64,000 bases of DNA, from positions 3,534,001 through 3,598,000 of the forward strand of contig NZ_CP024985.1 of assembly GCF_002803845.1 (NCBI RefSeq), read 5' to 3'. Shown here in pieces: positions 1-8,908 of this stretch. Positions within the stretch are counted from its first letter, which is position 1, and every line of letters starts with the position of its first letter. The notes below the pieces were generated by a model that made no database searches, had not been told where the DNA came from, and was given only the letters and a program-made list of their open reading frames with translations. Origin of the DNA: Streptomyces lavendulae subsp. lavendulae (GTDB lineage: Bacteria > Actinomycetota > Actinomycetes > Streptomycetales > Streptomycetaceae). Position numbers and translations under genes: made by a program.

Positions 1-1260
1 GTTGGCCTCGATCTCCCCCTTCTGGAAGCCGGCCTCGATCGCCGCGACCGCCCCGCCGAGCTCCTCGACCCTGCGCATCAGGGCGAGCGCGGCCGCCTCC
101 ACCTCGTCGGTCATCCGCTCGACCGCGTACGAACCGGCGAAGGGGTCGGCGGTGTGCGGGACGTCGGTCTCGTGCGCGAGGACCTGCTGGGTGCGCAGCG
201 CGAGGCGGGCCGCCTTCTCCGTCGGCAGGGCGATGGCCTCGTCGAAGGAGTTGGTGTGCAGCGACTGCGTGCCCCCCAGTACGGCGGCCAGCGCCTGCAC
301 GGCCACCCGTACGAGGTTCAGCTCCGGCTGCTGCGCCGTCAGCTGGACCCCGGCGGTCTGGGTGTGGAAGCGCAGCATCAGCGACTTCGGGTCGCGCGCC
401 CCGAACTCCTCGCGCATCAGCCGGGCCCAGATCCGCCGGGCCGCCCGGAACTTCGCGACCTCCTCCAGCAGGGTGGTGCGGGCGACGAAGAAGAACGACA
501 GCCGGGGCGCGAACGCGTCGACCTCCATGCCGGCCGCCAGCGCGGCACGGACGTAGGCGACGGCGTCGGCGAGGGTGAAGGCGATCTCCTGCGCGGGCGA
601 GGCCCCGGCCTCGGCCATGTGGTAGCCGGAGACGGAGATGGTGTTCCACTTCGGGATCTCGGCGCGGCAGTAGCGGAAGGTGTCGGCGGTCAGCCGCAGG
701 GAGGGACCGGGCGGGAAGATGTACGTCCCGCGCGCGATGTACTCCTTCAGGATGTCGTTCTGCACGGTGCCGGTCAGCAGCGCGGGATCGATGCCCCGCT
801 CCTCGGCGACGAGCTGGTACATGAGCAGCAGCAGGGCGGCCGGGGCGTTGATGGTCATCGAGGTGGAGACCCGGTCGAGGGGGATCCCCTCGAAGAGCAC
901 CCGCATGTCCTCGACGGAGTCGACGGCCACCCCGACCTTGCCGACCTCCCCCCGGGCGAGCGGGGCGTCGGAGTCGTGCCCCATCTGGGTGGGCAGGTCG
1001 AAGGCCACGGACAGCCCGGTCCCGCCGCCCTCGATGAGCCGGTGGTAGCGGGCGTTGGACTCGGCGGCCGTGCCGAACCCGGCGTACTGGCGCATCGTCC
1101 AGGGGCGCCCGGTGTACATGGTGGGGTGGATCCCCCGGGTGTACGGGTACGCGCCGGGCTCCCCCAGGCTCACCGCCGGGTCCCAGCCGGCCAGGTCCTG
1201 CGGCCCGTAGACGGGTTCGATCGGGATGCCGCTCTCGGTGCGCGGTGTGGGACGGACCAT
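1..1260 (-). CDS. Methylmalonyl-CoA mutase-type acyl-CoA mutase, large (substrate-binding) subunit, 3' truncated by window edge
   Basis: This is the TIM-barrel subunit of a B12-dependent acyl-CoA mutase; the coding sequence runs off the left edge. The start is the ATG at 1260, preceded by GGAGGAA. Seen in the sequence: [12 protein letters not shown], a VQND segment, [11 protein letters not shown] and a [12 protein letters not shown] segment, all family landmarks. With a constant offset of 30 from Propionibacterium methylmalonyl-CoA mutase numbering (from memory), Tyr59, Gln167, Arg177 and His214 line up with the substrate residues Tyr89, Gln197, Arg207 and His244. Isobutyryl-CoA mutases carry Phe and Gln in place of the Tyr and Arg, so methylmalonyl-CoA is the better substrate guess. 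The N-terminus is short and no B12 domain is visible in the part shown. A separate B12-binding subunit is encoded at 59124-59528 and could be the partner; that pairing is inference. Confidence 0.9.
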   Translation of the reverse strand, partial: MVRPTPRTESGIPIEPVYGPQDLAGWDPAVSLGEPGAYPYTRGIHPTMYTGRPWTMRQYAGFGTAAESNARYHRLIEGGGTGLSVAFDLPTQMGHDSDAPLARGEVGKVGVAVDSVEDMRVLFEGIPLDRVSTSMTINAPAALLLLMYQLVAEERGIDPALLTGTVQNDILKEYIARGTYIFPPGPSLRLTADTFRYCRAEIPKWNTISVSGYHMAEAGASPAQEIAFTLADAVAYVRAALAAGMEVDAFAPRLSFFFVARTTLLEEVAKFRAARRIWARLMREEFGARDPKSLMLRFHTQTAGVQLTAQQPELNLVRVAVQALAAVLGGTQSLHTNSFDEAIALPTEKAARLALRTQQVLAHETDVPHTADPFAGSYAVERMTDEVEAAALALMRRVEELGGAVAAIEAGFQKGEIEAN

Positions 1261-1423
1261 GACGCGATTCCTCCGTGTCCGTGCTGCCGGCCGGCCGGAG
1301 GCTGGTACAACCGTGCCCACGGCGGCCGCTGGTCACAATGGCGCAACAACGGGTGAACGTCCGCAACTGTCCACGCCCACCAGGCATCACCTAGTACACG
1401 ACGTCGAAGACCGGGGGACCGCG

Positions 1424-2299
1424 ATGCACCGCCAGAGAGTCATGATCCGTACGTTCGGCCTGGCCGCGGCCGTCGCGCTGGCAGCGACCGGCTGCGGCCC
1501 CCAGAAGTCCGGCGCCGCACCGGCGGCGCCGTCCTCGCCGGTGGCGGGGAGCTCGCCCGCGGCCTCCCCCTCCACGCCGGACGACGGCAAGGCGGGCGCG
1601 TCCTCGCCCGCGGCCTCGCCCTCGCAGCCGTCCTCCCCGTCGGCCTCCGCGCCGTCCTCCCCCGGGGTGAAGCCGATCATGGCGAACGGCGACGAGAGCG
1701 AGCAGATCCGCGAGCTCCAGGCGCGGCTGCGCCAACTGAAGCTGCTGTCGACGGCGCCGACCGGGTTCTACGGCTCGAAGACGACCGCCGCGGTCAAGAC
1801 CTTCCAGTCCCAGCACGGGCTGGGCGCCACCGGTTCGGTGGACGAGGCCACCTGGCAGAAGATCCAGGGCCTCAGCAAGAAGCCGACGGACGACGAGCTG
1901 CGCCCGCCGACCACCAACGAGGTCGACGCCCCGGACCCGCGCTGCATGCAGGGCCGGGTCATGTGCATCAGCAAGGAGAGCCGGACCCTCGCCTGGATGA
2001 TCGACGGCAAGGTGGTCTCCACCATGGACGTGCGCTTCGGCTCGGAGAACACCCCGACCCGCGAGGGCGAGTTCCAGGTGGGGTGGAAGGCCAAGGAGTG
2101 GACGTCGACGATCTACCACACGTCGATGCCGTACTCGATGTTCTTCAGCGAGGGCCAGGCGGTGCACTACTCGTCGGACTTCGCGGCCCGCGGCTACGCC
2201 GGCGCCTCGCACGGCTGCGTGAACGTCCGGGACAAGGCCAAGCTGTCGGCGCTGTTCGACCAGGTGAAGGTGGGCGACAAGGTCGTCGTCTACTGGTGA
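1424..2299 (+). CDS. L,D-transpeptidase lipoprotein with peptidoglycan-binding domain
   Basis: A 291-residue secreted lipoprotein predicted to make 3-3 crosslinks in peptidoglycan. The signal peptide ends at a lipobox, LAATGC, with the lipidated Cys at residue 24. Residues 25-85 are a Ser/Pro/Ala-rich linker that would span the distance from membrane to wall. A peptidoglycan-binding (PGBD-1) repeat follows at about 88-150, with IRELQARLRQL and the helix of AAVKTFQSQHG. The YkuD catalytic domain fills the C-terminus and shows the signature SHGCVNVR, with His263 and nucleophile Cys265. The start is the ATG at 1424 behind GGGGGAC; ATG at 1442 would still leave a usable signal peptide. A hairpin follows the stop at 2318-2356. 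The family assignment is secure; the exact crosslink is inferred from the family. Confidence 0.93.
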   Translation: MHRQRVMIRTFGLAAAVALAATGCGPQKSGAAPAAPSSPVAGSSPAASPSTPDDGKAGASSPAASPSQPSSPSASAPSSPGVKPIMANGDESEQIRELQARLRQLKLLSTAPTGFYGSKTTAAVKTFQSQHGLGATGSVDEATWQKIQGLSKKPTDDELRPPTTNEVDAPDPRCMQGRVMCISKESRTLAWMIDGKVVSTMDVRFGSENTPTREGEFQVGWKAKEWTSTIYHTSMPYSMFFSEGQAVHYSSDFAARGYAGASHGCVNVRDKAKLSALFDQVKVGDKVVVYW

Positions 2300-2317
2300 A
2301 CCCGGTAGCGGATTGAG

Positions 2318-2356
2318 GGCGCGGGCAGGGCCGGGGGAACGTGCCCCGCCCGCGCC
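2318..2356 (+). terminator. Hairpin terminator after L,D-transpeptidase
   Basis: Arms GGCGCGGGCAGGGC and GCCCCGCCCGCGCC pair over 14 positions with one mismatch across an 11-base loop, starting 18 bases after the stop codon. There is no T-run, as is usual for Streptomyces terminators. The following 2357-2582 stretch, up to the convergent gene, shows no gene I can support. Confidence 0.7.
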
Positions 2357-2582
2357 GGTTGCGCAGAGCCCAGGGGTACGGGGGGAACCCCGGCTCATGC
2401 GCGGCCGATGACCAGTCGGCTCAATATGTACTGCGCCGGGGGTGCGGAAAGTGTTACTGCCTCCCGCGCGGGGCGTTGCCCCAGCGTTTCGGAGACCGGA
2501 GCGGACCCCCGTCCCGGCCCGGAAACTACGGCGATTTTCAGCCAAGCCCGGGGTGCGGAATCAGCGGGTGGTCAGCGGGTGG

Positions 2583-3587
2583 TCAGCTGGTACGGAAGCC
2601 CAGCGCGCCGCCCGCCTTCGGGGACGGCGCCGGGACCAGGGCGCTGCCGGGGTCGACGGAGCCGCTCTGCGGCAGGCCGTCGCGGACCCCGTCCAGCACG
2701 GCCTCGCAGAAGCGCGCGATCTTCGCCGGGGTGCCGGCGAGGCTGGAGAGGCGCTTGCGGCGGTCGTCGTCGAGCCGGCCCGAGCGGTAGTCCTGGCACA
2801 GCGAGGCGGACTTGACCTGGTCGTCCCGGCCGTGGTCCTTGCCGCCGGTGAGCTTGTCGGTGACCTTGTCGCGGCCGCCGTCCGAACCCGTACCCGTGCC
2901 GGTCCCCGCGTCGAACCCCGCGCCCGTGCCCCCGGTGCCGGGCGGCAGCGACACGCTGCCCGACGGCGCGCCGGGGACCGTACGGGACTCCGTACCGGGC
3001 ACCCGCGAGGCCCCCGGGCCGGCGGACGCCGCGCCCTCGCCGACGCGCGGCGGGGTGGGGCGCGGCTGCGGGACGAGGGTGGGGCCGGCGGTGTCCGCCG
3101 CGGGCGCCGGATCGGTGTCGGCGCTGATCGAGACGGCGGGGGCGGGGCCCGCGGTGTGATGCGTGACACGGTCGAACAGCCCGCCGGCCGCGGCGGCGGC
3201 GATCCCGCCCACGGCCACGCCGGCCAGCGCGGCGGCCAGCCCGAAGCGCACGGGGGCTCCGCCGCGCCGCTGCGCGGGGATCCGTACGCGGGGTATCGGG
3301 GCCAGGTCGACCAGTTGTTCGCGGTCCTCCCCCGGCGCCCGCGCGCCGGGCCGGACGGCCTCGGGCCGCGCGGCGCGCGCCGCGCGGAAGGCGGCCACCG
3401 CGGCGGCCTCGCCGGGCAGCTCGCCGGCGGCGGGACGGGAGGGGGTCAGGGCGTCGAGGGCGGCGCGCAGCCGGGCGGCCTCGGCCCTGGCGCGCGGGTC
3501 GGCGCCGGAGGCGACGGGGCCGGTCCCCGGGCACAGCAGCTCGTCCGCCGCGGCTTTGTCCAGCCACGCGTTGTGCTCGTCGGCCAT
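2583..3587 (-). CDS. Putative anti-sigma / sigma-coupled single-pass membrane protein
   Basis: A 334-residue protein of unknown family. Its ATG at 3587 overlaps the stop of the upstream sigma gene as TGATG, a sign of translational coupling; an ATG at 3611 is possible but less natural. Residues 1-110 are Ala/Arg-rich and helical, the side that would face the cytoplasm and could hold a sigma factor. One membrane segment lies at about 115-137. The outside part is a long Pro/Gly/Thr-rich linker, then a compact C-terminal segment with two Cys (LCQDY and RFCEAV). I see no zinc-binding HxxxCxxC anti-sigma motif. Position directly after an ECF sigma gene and the cytoplasm-TM-linker layout suggest an anti-sigma role, but that is inferred from context only. 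Confidence 0.6.
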   Translation of the reverse strand: MADEHNAWLDKAAADELLCPGTGPVASGADPRARAEAARLRAALDALTPSRPAAGELPGEAAAVAAFRAARAARPEAVRPGARAPGEDREQLVDLAPIPRVRIPAQRRGGAPVRFGLAAALAGVAVGGIAAAAAGGLFDRVTHHTAGPAPAVSISADTDPAPAADTAGPTLVPQPRPTPPRVGEGAASAGPGASRVPGTESRTVPGAPSGSVSLPPGTGGTGAGFDAGTGTGTGSDGGRDKVTDKLTGGKDHGRDDQVKSASLCQDYRSGRLDDDRRKRLSSLAGTPAKIARFCEAVLDGVRDGLPQSGSVDPGSALVPAPSPKAGGALGFRTS

Positions 3588-4369
3588 CACATGTCCTTCT
3601 GCGTCCGCCAACGTGAATGCGTCACACCGGTCGGTTCCGCCAGGCCCGCGCTCCGCGCGCGCTGCGCCGGCACCGCGTCGAGGTCACGCTCCCGCGCCTG
3701 GTCACCGGCATTATGGCCGAACCGCCGGACGGCGTCCCCGCCGCGTTCCGCTTCCCCGTCCGCGGGGCCCGCGGACCCGGACTCGGCGGTCAGCAGTTCG
3801 GCGAGCTTCTTGAGCCCCCGGTGCGCGGCCGTACGGACGGCGCCGGGCCGCTTGCCGAGGGTCTCGGCCGCGCTCTTCGCGTCCAGGCCGACGACCACGC
3901 GCAGGACGACGGCCTCCGCCTGGTCCTGCGGGAGCTGCGCGATCAGGGCCATGGTGCGGCCGGTGGACAGGGCCTCCATGGCCTCGCCGGCCGTGTCGCT
4001 GTCGGCGGCGCGCCCGGTGAGTTCGCTCTCGTCGCCGCCGACGGCGGGCCGCCGGCCGCGCATGCGGATGTGGTCGAGGGCCCGGTTGCGGGCGATGCGG
4101 GCGGCCCAGCCGCGGAAGCGGTCGGCGTCGCCGGTGAAGGAGTCGAGGTCGCGGGCGATCTGCAGCCATGCCTCGGAGGTCACGTCCTCCGCGTCGCCGT
4201 CACCGACGAGCGTGCGGACGTATCCGAGCAGGCGTGGGTGCACGGCGCGGTACACAGTCCGGAACGCGCTTTCGTCGCCGTCCTGTGCCGCGAGCACCGC
4301 GGCGGTCAGCTCCGCGTCGTCCCCCAGCAAAGTCCCCAACCCGTTCGACGTCCTGTACGTGTGGCGCAA
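3587..4369 (-). CDS. ECF-family RNA polymerase sigma factor with C-terminal extension
   Basis: A 260-residue sigma-70 family factor. Region 2 spans about residues 33-106 (FRTVYRAVHPRLLGYVRT, then DAEDVTSEAWLQIARDL and RFRGWAARIARNRALDHIR, the -10 binding helix). Region 4 spans about 140-190 (LIAQLPQDQAEAVVLRVVVG, then a helix-turn-helix ending GAVRTAAHRGLKKLAELL). About 68 charged residues follow region 4, longer than a minimal ECF factor. The only start I can defend is a TTG at 4369; an in-frame stop sits just upstream at 4379-4381, so the N-terminus cannot be much longer. The next gene is translationally coupled (TGATG) and is its likely regulator. The target promoters cannot be read from this window. 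Confidence 0.88.
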   Translation of the reverse strand: MRHTYRTSNGLGTLLGDDAELTAAVLAAQDGDESAFRTVYRAVHPRLLGYVRTLVGDGDAEDVTSEAWLQIARDLDSFTGDADRFRGWAARIARNRALDHIRMRGRRPAVGGDESELTGRAADSDTAGEAMEALSTGRTMALIAQLPQDQAEAVVLRVVVGLDAKSAAETLGKRPGAVRTAAHRGLKKLAELLTAESGSAGPADGEAERGGDAVRRFGHNAGDQARERDLDAVPAQRARSAGLAEPTGVTHSRWRTQKDM

Positions 4370-4702
4370 ATCCGCACGTTACGGCTTTCACGCACCTCTC
4401 GTCCACGAGTTGTACAACCAGCAACCGACCCTGCGCGGAGCGGGGTGTGACACAAAACGCACTCCGGACGCTGACAGGGGTACGGGCTTGTCGCACGAGT
4501 CCGTGACGGATGGCGACCGGGGCCTCTCCTGTGGGGGGTGGCGGCCTCGGTCGCCCTCCCCTCCTCCAGGCCGCTCCACACCCCTGCCCGGGTCATCCTT
4601 TCGGCTCACTTACGGGTGAAATCCCCCTATCGGCGGGACACTCCCCCACGGAGATCGCTAGCGTGGCGGCACACCCGCGCCACGCCCCCGAGGAGAACTC
4701 CG
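4370..4702. promoter_or_regulatory. Divergent intergenic region with a GTTGTACAAC palindrome
   Basis: This gap of about 330 bases lies between the divergent sigma gene and the OHCU-decarboxylase-like gene. The only clear element is a perfect 10-base palindrome GTTGTACAAC at 4409-4418, about 40 bases upstream of the sigma start. I find no convincing GGAAC/CGTC-type ECF promoter or extra gene. The + strand end carries the AGGAG ribosome site for the next gene. Confidence 0.35.
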
Positions 4703-5284
4703 CTGTCCAGCCACCTTCCGGCACAGGTCCGCGGCCCGGTCTCCGCCCCCGGCACCGGGCTGACGCACTTCAACACGCTGCCGCCCGACGTCGCCCGGAC
4801 GGCCCTGACGCACTGCTGCGGCAGCCGGCGCTGGGCGCAGCGGATGGCCGCCCACCGCCCGTACCCGGACACCGCGTCCCTGCTGGCGGCGGCCGACGAG
4901 GCCGCGTACGACATGTCCCAGGGCGACCTGACGGAGGCGCTGGCGCGGGAGTCCTCGGCCGAGCTGGGCCGCGGGGCCCCGTACGCGGCGCTCCTCGCGC
5001 TCGACGCGGCGCGGGCGGAGTACGAGCGGACCTTCGGCCACGCCTTCGTGATCTGCCTGGACGGGCACCCGCCGGAGGAGCGGGTGGACCAGCTGCTGGC
5101 CGCGATCCGCCGCAGGCTCGCTCACGAGGTGGACGAGGAACGCTCCATCGCGGCGGACGAGCTGCGCATGGTCGCCCGCTCCCGGCTGACGCGGCTGCTG
5201 GCGCGGCTGGCGGACGCGCACCGGGACGGTCCCGACGATGGGCTGTCCGAGGCCGATTTCGGGCTATTCGCCCCTGTGGGATAG
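4703..5284 (+). CDS. OHCU decarboxylase-like protein lacking the catalytic histidine
   Basis: About 193 residues resembling 2-oxo-4-hydroxy-4-carboxy-5-ureidoimidazoline decarboxylase, the last enzyme of uric acid breakdown to (S)-allantoin. Seen: the FNTLPPDVARTALTHCC start, the RWAQRMAAHRPYPD segment, and a C-terminal EYERTFGHAFVICLDG with a trailing helix ending RMVARSRLTRLL. The usual block containing AHPRIG, whose His is catalytic, is missing: EALARESSAELGR stands there and the protein is shortened. Enzymatic activity is therefore doubtful. No ATG or GTG fits; a CTG at 4703 follows AGGAG at a normal distance, so the start is tentative. It lies just upstream of sdhC on the same strand but about 150 bases apart. 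No other urate genes are nearby. Confidence 0.65.
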   Translation: MSSHLPAQVRGPVSAPGTGLTHFNTLPPDVARTALTHCCGSRRWAQRMAAHRPYPDTASLLAAADEAAYDMSQGDLTEALARESSAELGRGAPYAALLALDAARAEYERTFGHAFVICLDGHPPEERVDQLLAAIRRRLAHEVDEERSIAADELRMVARSRLTRLLARLADAHRDGPDDGLSEADFGLFAPVG

Positions 5285-5436
5285 TCCGTCCGTGCCTGTT
5301 TGATCACACCGATGGACCCGGCGCAAGGGAACCGACAAAGCGTCGCTACGATGTCCGGGGCCGGAGGACCGTACCCGGCCGGGCCCGACCGACAAAGAAG
5401 CCGGCTGGCCCCCGCCCCGCTTCCGGAGGGTTTTCC

Positions 5437-5817
5437 GTGCCGGCTGGAACGTTGTACCGCGGCCGGGAAGGAATGTGGTCCTGGGTGGCTCATCGAGTCA
5501 CCGGCGTCCTCATTTTCTTCTTCCTGTTCGTACACGTCCTCGACACCGCTCTCGTCCGCGTCTCCCCTGAGGCGTACGACGATGTCGTGGCTACCTACAA
5601 GACTCCGATCGTCGCGCTGCTGGAGTACGGCCTCGTCGCCGCCATCCTGTTCCACGCGCTCAACGGTCTCCGTGTCATCGCCGTGGACTTCTGGTCCAAG
5701 GGCCCGCGCTACCAGAAGCAGATGCTCTGGTCCGTCGTAGGCATCTGGATCCTGCTGATGATCGGGGCCCTCTACCCCGTCCTCGGCCACGCCTACCGCG
5801 TTCTGTTCGGGGAGTGA
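5437..5817 (+). CDS. sdhC: Succinate dehydrogenase cytochrome b556 subunit
   Basis: A 126-residue membrane anchor of complex II. It has three hydrophobic helices (around HRVTGVLIFFFLFVHVLDTAL, TPIVALLEYGLVAAILFHALNG and LWSVVGIWILLMIGALYPVLG). His in the first helix and HALNG in the second are the usual heme ligand and quinone-site positions. The start is GTG 5437 behind GGAGGG. It is the first gene of sdhCDAB; sdhD follows after 5 bases. The 5285-5436 leader holds a TACGAT -10-like box at about 5346 but no clear -35 box. Confidence 0.95.
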   Translation: MPAGTLYRGREGMWSWVAHRVTGVLIFFFLFVHVLDTALVRVSPEAYDDVVATYKTPIVALLEYGLVAAILFHALNGLRVIAVDFWSKGPRYQKQMLWSVVGIWILLMIGALYPVLGHAYRVLFGE

Positions 5818-5822
5818 CACGC

Positions 5823-6305
5823 ATGTCTTCTGACACTTCTTCCGCCCGGGCGATCGGTGACGTGGAGGGCGTCTCCCTCTACGACGTCGAGAACCCGGCG
5901 CCGTACATCGAGGCCCCGCGCAAGCGGACCGGCAAGACGCCGCGCTCGACCCGCGGCAACTTCGAGATGGCCGCGTGGCTCTTCATGCGCCTCTCGGGCA
6001 TCGTGCTGGTCGTCCTCGTCATCGGCCACCTCGTCATCCAGCTGGTGCTGGACGGCGGTGTCTCCAAGATCGGCTTCGCGTTCGTCGCCGGTCGCTGGGC
6101 GTCCCCGTTCTGGCAGGTCTGGGACCTGCTGATGCTGTGGCTGGCCATGCTGCACGGCGCCAACGGTCTGCGTACCGTCATCAACGACTACGCGGAGCGC
6201 GCCAACACGCGGCTGTGGCTGAAGGGCCTGCTCTACACCGCCACGGTGTTCACCATCCTTCTGGGCACGCTGGTGATCTTCACCTTCGACCCGAACATCC
6301 GCTAG
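5823..6305 (+). CDS. sdhD: Succinate dehydrogenase hydrophobic membrane anchor subunit
   Basis: A 160-residue second membrane anchor of complex II. About 60 hydrophilic N-terminal residues precede three helices (LFMRLSGIVLVVLVIGHLVI, WDLLMLWLAMLHGANGLRTV and LLYTATVFTILLGTLVIFTF). The LHGANGLRTVINDYAER stretch is typical of the actinobacterial anchor. ATG 5823 is preceded by GGGGAG that lies inside the end of sdhC. A GTG at 5814 overlapping the sdhC stop is an alternative start. sdhA follows after 23 bases. Confidence 0.94.
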   Translation: MSSDTSSARAIGDVEGVSLYDVENPAPYIEAPRKRTGKTPRSTRGNFEMAAWLFMRLSGIVLVVLVIGHLVIQLVLDGGVSKIGFAFVAGRWASPFWQVWDLLMLWLAMLHGANGLRTVINDYAERANTRLWLKGLLYTATVFTILLGTLVIFTFDPNIR

Positions 6306-6328
6306 GCAACGGGGCTGAGGCGAATCCC

Positions 6329-8083
6329 ATGAAGATCCACAAGTACGACACCGTCATCGTCGGCGCCGGCGGCGCCGGCATGCGCGCCGCCATCGAGGCG
6401 ACGAAGCGCAGCCGCACCGCCGTGCTGACGAAGCTGTACCCCACCCGCTCCCACACGGGCGCCGCGCAGGGCGGCATGGCCGCCGCGCTGGCCAACGTGG
6501 AGGACGACAACTGGGAGTGGCACACCTTCGACACGGTCAAGGGCGGTGACTACCTGGTCGACCAGGACGCCGCCGAGATCCTGGCGAAGGAGGCCATCGA
6601 CGCGGTCCTCGACCTCGAAAAGATGGGCCTGCCGTTCAACCGCACCCCGGACGGCACCATCGACCAGCGCCGCTTCGGCGGTCACTCCCGCAACCACGGC
6701 GAGGCGCCGGTCCGCCGGTCCTGCTACGCCGCGGACCGCACGGGCCACATGATCCTCCAGACGCTGTACCAGAACTGCGTCAAGGAGGGCGTGGAGTTCT
6801 TCAACGAGTTCTACGTCCTGGACCAGCTGCTGGTCGAGGTCGACGGCGTGAAGAAGTCCGCCGGTGTGGTCGCGTACGAGCTGGCCACCGGTGAGATCCA
6901 CATCTTCCAGGCGAAGGCCGTCATCTACGCCTCCGGCGGCACCGGCAAGTTCTTCAAGGTGACCTCCAACGCGCACACCCTCACGGGTGACGGCCAGGCG
7001 GCCTGCTACCGCCGCGGCCTGCCGCTGGAGGACATGGAGTTCTTCCAGTTCCACCCGACGGGCATCTGGCGCATGGGCATCCTGCTGACGGAGGGCGCCC
7101 GCGGTGAGGGCGGCATCCTCCGCAACAAGGACGGCGAGCGCTTCATGGAGAAGTACGCGCCGGTCATGAAGGACCTCGCGTCCCGTGACGTCGTCTCGCG
7201 CTCCATCTACACGGAGATCCGTGAGGGCCGCGGCTGCGGTCCGGCCGGCGACCACGTGTACCTGGACCTGACGCACCTCCCGCCGGAGCAGCTGGACGCG
7301 AAGCTCCCGGACATCACGGAGTTCGCGCGCACCTACCTGGGCATCGAGCCGTACACGGACCCGATCCCGATCCAGCCCACCGCGCACTACGCCATGGGCG
7401 GCATCCCGACCAACGTCGAGGGTGAGGTCCTGGCGGACAACACCACCGTCGTCCCGGGCCTGTACGCGGCCGGCGAGGTCGCGTGCGTGTCGGTGCACGG
7501 CGCCAACCGCCTGGGCACCAACTCGCTGCTGGACATCAACGTCTTCGGCAAGCGCTCCGGCATCGCGGCGGCGAAGTACTCGGCCGAGAACGACTTCGTC
7601 GAGCTGCCGGAGAACCCGGCGCAGCAGGTCGCCGACCTCGTCGAGCACCTGCGCAACTCCACGGGCAAGGAGCGGGTCGCCGACCTGCGCCTGGAGCTCC
7701 AGGAGACGATGGACGCGTGCGTGATGGTGTTCCGTACGGAGCAGACCATCAAGACCGCGGTCGAGAAGATCGCGGAGCTGCGCGAGCGCTACAAGAACGT
7801 GTCCGTCCAGGACAAGGGCAAGCGCTTCAACACGGACCTGCTGGAGGCCATCGAGCTGGGCAACCTGCTCGACCTGGCCGAGGTCATGGCCGTGTCCGCC
7901 CTGGCGCGCAAGGAGTCCCGCGGAGGTCACTACCGCGAGGACTACCCGAACCGCGACGACGTCAACTTCATGCGCCACACCATGGCGTACCGCGAGGTCG
8001 GCGCCGACGGCAAGGACTCCGTCCGTCTTGACTACAAGCCCGTCGTCGTCACCCGCTACCAGCCGATGGAGCGTAAGTACTGA
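6329..8083 (+). CDS. sdhA: Succinate dehydrogenase flavoprotein subunit
   Basis: A 584-residue catalytic subunit that oxidises succinate to fumarate using covalently bound FAD. Seen: the dinucleotide fold VIVGAGGAGMRAA at 9-21, and the flavinylation motif SHTGAAQGG with His42 as the FAD-linked residue. Further in are FRRFGGHSRNHGEA-type substrate loop residues, FQFHPTG, and a C-terminal AARESRGGHYREDYP-type capping segment (here ARKESRGGHYREDYPNRDD). Length and motif order are normal. Its stop overlaps the sdhB start as TGATG, so the two are probably translated together. Confidence 0.98.
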   Translation: MKIHKYDTVIVGAGGAGMRAAIEATKRSRTAVLTKLYPTRSHTGAAQGGMAAALANVEDDNWEWHTFDTVKGGDYLVDQDAAEILAKEAIDAVLDLEKMGLPFNRTPDGTIDQRRFGGHSRNHGEAPVRRSCYAADRTGHMILQTLYQNCVKEGVEFFNEFYVLDQLLVEVDGVKKSAGVVAYELATGEIHIFQAKAVIYASGGTGKFFKVTSNAHTLTGDGQAACYRRGLPLEDMEFFQFHPTGIWRMGILLTEGARGEGGILRNKDGERFMEKYAPVMKDLASRDVVSRSIYTEIREGRGCGPAGDHVYLDLTHLPPEQLDAKLPDITEFARTYLGIEPYTDPIPIQPTAHYAMGGIPTNVEGEVLADNTTVVPGLYAAGEVACVSVHGANRLGTNSLLDINVFGKRSGIAAAKYSAENDFVELPENPAQQVADLVEHLRNSTGKERVADLRLELQETMDACVMVFRTEQTIKTAVEKIAELRERYKNVSVQDKGKRFNTDLLEAIELGNLLDLAEVMAVSALARKESRGGHYREDYPNRDDVNFMRHTMAYREVGADGKDSVRLDYKPVVVTRYQPMERKY

Positions 8084-8841
8084 TGGCCACCCCCACCCTG
8101 GACAAGATGGAGGCGGCGGCCGCCGCCTCGCCGTTCATCACGGTCACCTTCCGGATCCGCCGGTTCAACCCGGAGATCTCGGACGAGTCGACCTGGCAGG
8201 ACTTCCAGGTCGAGATCGACCCGAAGGAGCGCGTGCTCGACGGTCTCCACAAGATCAAGTGGGACCTCGACGGCACGCTGACCTTCCGCCGCTCCTGCGC
8301 GCACGGCATCTGCGGCTCCGACGCGATGCGGATCAACGGCAAGAACAGGCTCGCCTGCAAGACGCTGATCAAGGACATCAACCCGGAGAAGCCGATCACC
8401 GTCGAGGCCATCAAGGGCCTCACGGTGATGAAGGACCTCGTGGTCGACATGGAGCCCTTCTTCCAGGCGTACCGCGATGTCATGCCGTTCCTGGTCACCA
8501 AGGGCAACGAGCCGACGCGTGAGCGCCTGCAGTCCGCCGAGGACCGCGAGCGCTTCGACGACACCACCAAGTGCATCCTGTGCGCCGCGTGCACGTCCTC
8601 GTGCCCGGTGTTCTGGAACGACGGCCAGTACTTCGGCCCGGCGGCGATCGTCAACGCCCACCGCTTCATCTTCGACTCGCGCGACGAGGCCGGCGAGCAG
8701 CGGCTGGAGATCCTGAACGACAAGGACGGCGTGTGGCGCTGCCGCACGACCTTCAACTGCACCGACGCGTGCCCCCGCGGCATCGAGGTCACGAAGGCCA
8801 TCCAGGAAGTCAAGCGCGCCCTGATCACGCGCCGCTTCTAG
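8083..8841 (+). CDS. sdhB: Succinate dehydrogenase iron-sulfur subunit
   Basis: A 252-residue electron-transfer subunit. The plant-type [2Fe-2S] ligands are Cys72, Cys77, Asp80 and Cys92 (SCAHGICGSD...RLAC); the Asp in third place is also found in E. coli SdhB. The C-terminal ferredoxin domain shows CILCAACTSSCPVFW for the [4Fe-4S] centre and CRTTFNCTDACPRGIE for the [3Fe-4S]/[4Fe-4S] ligands. ATG 8083 shares a base with the sdhA stop. The operon ends at the hairpin at 8867-8908. Confidence 0.98.
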   Translation: MATPTLDKMEAAAAASPFITVTFRIRRFNPEISDESTWQDFQVEIDPKERVLDGLHKIKWDLDGTLTFRRSCAHGICGSDAMRINGKNRLACKTLIKDINPEKPITVEAIKGLTVMKDLVVDMEPFFQAYRDVMPFLVTKGNEPTRERLQSAEDRERFDDTTKCILCAACTSSCPVFWNDGQYFGPAAIVNAHRFIFDSRDEAGEQRLEILNDKDGVWRCRTTFNCTDACPRGIEVTKAIQEVKRALITRRF

Positions 8842-8866
8842 CCTTCTCTGTCGTAGTCCGACGTAC

Positions 8867-8908
8867 GAGGCCCCGCTCCCCGGAACATCTCCAGGGGAGC
8901 GGGGCCTC
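8867..8908 (+). terminator. Strong hairpin terminator of the sdhCDAB operon
   Basis: Perfect 15-base arms (GAGGCCCCGCTCCCC and its complement) enclose a 12-base loop, 25 bases after the sdhB stop. No other gene ends here, so it closes the sdh operon. Confidence 0.9.

Noticed and set aside
2442..4619. Long open frame on the + strand through the sigma/anti-sigma genes
   Set aside because: It has no family pattern and is Arg/Gly-rich, as expected for antisense of GC-rich genes; the minus-strand sigma frame carries clear motifs.
6302..7978. Long minus-strand frame across sdhA
   Set aside because: Shadow of sdhA; no recognisable domain.
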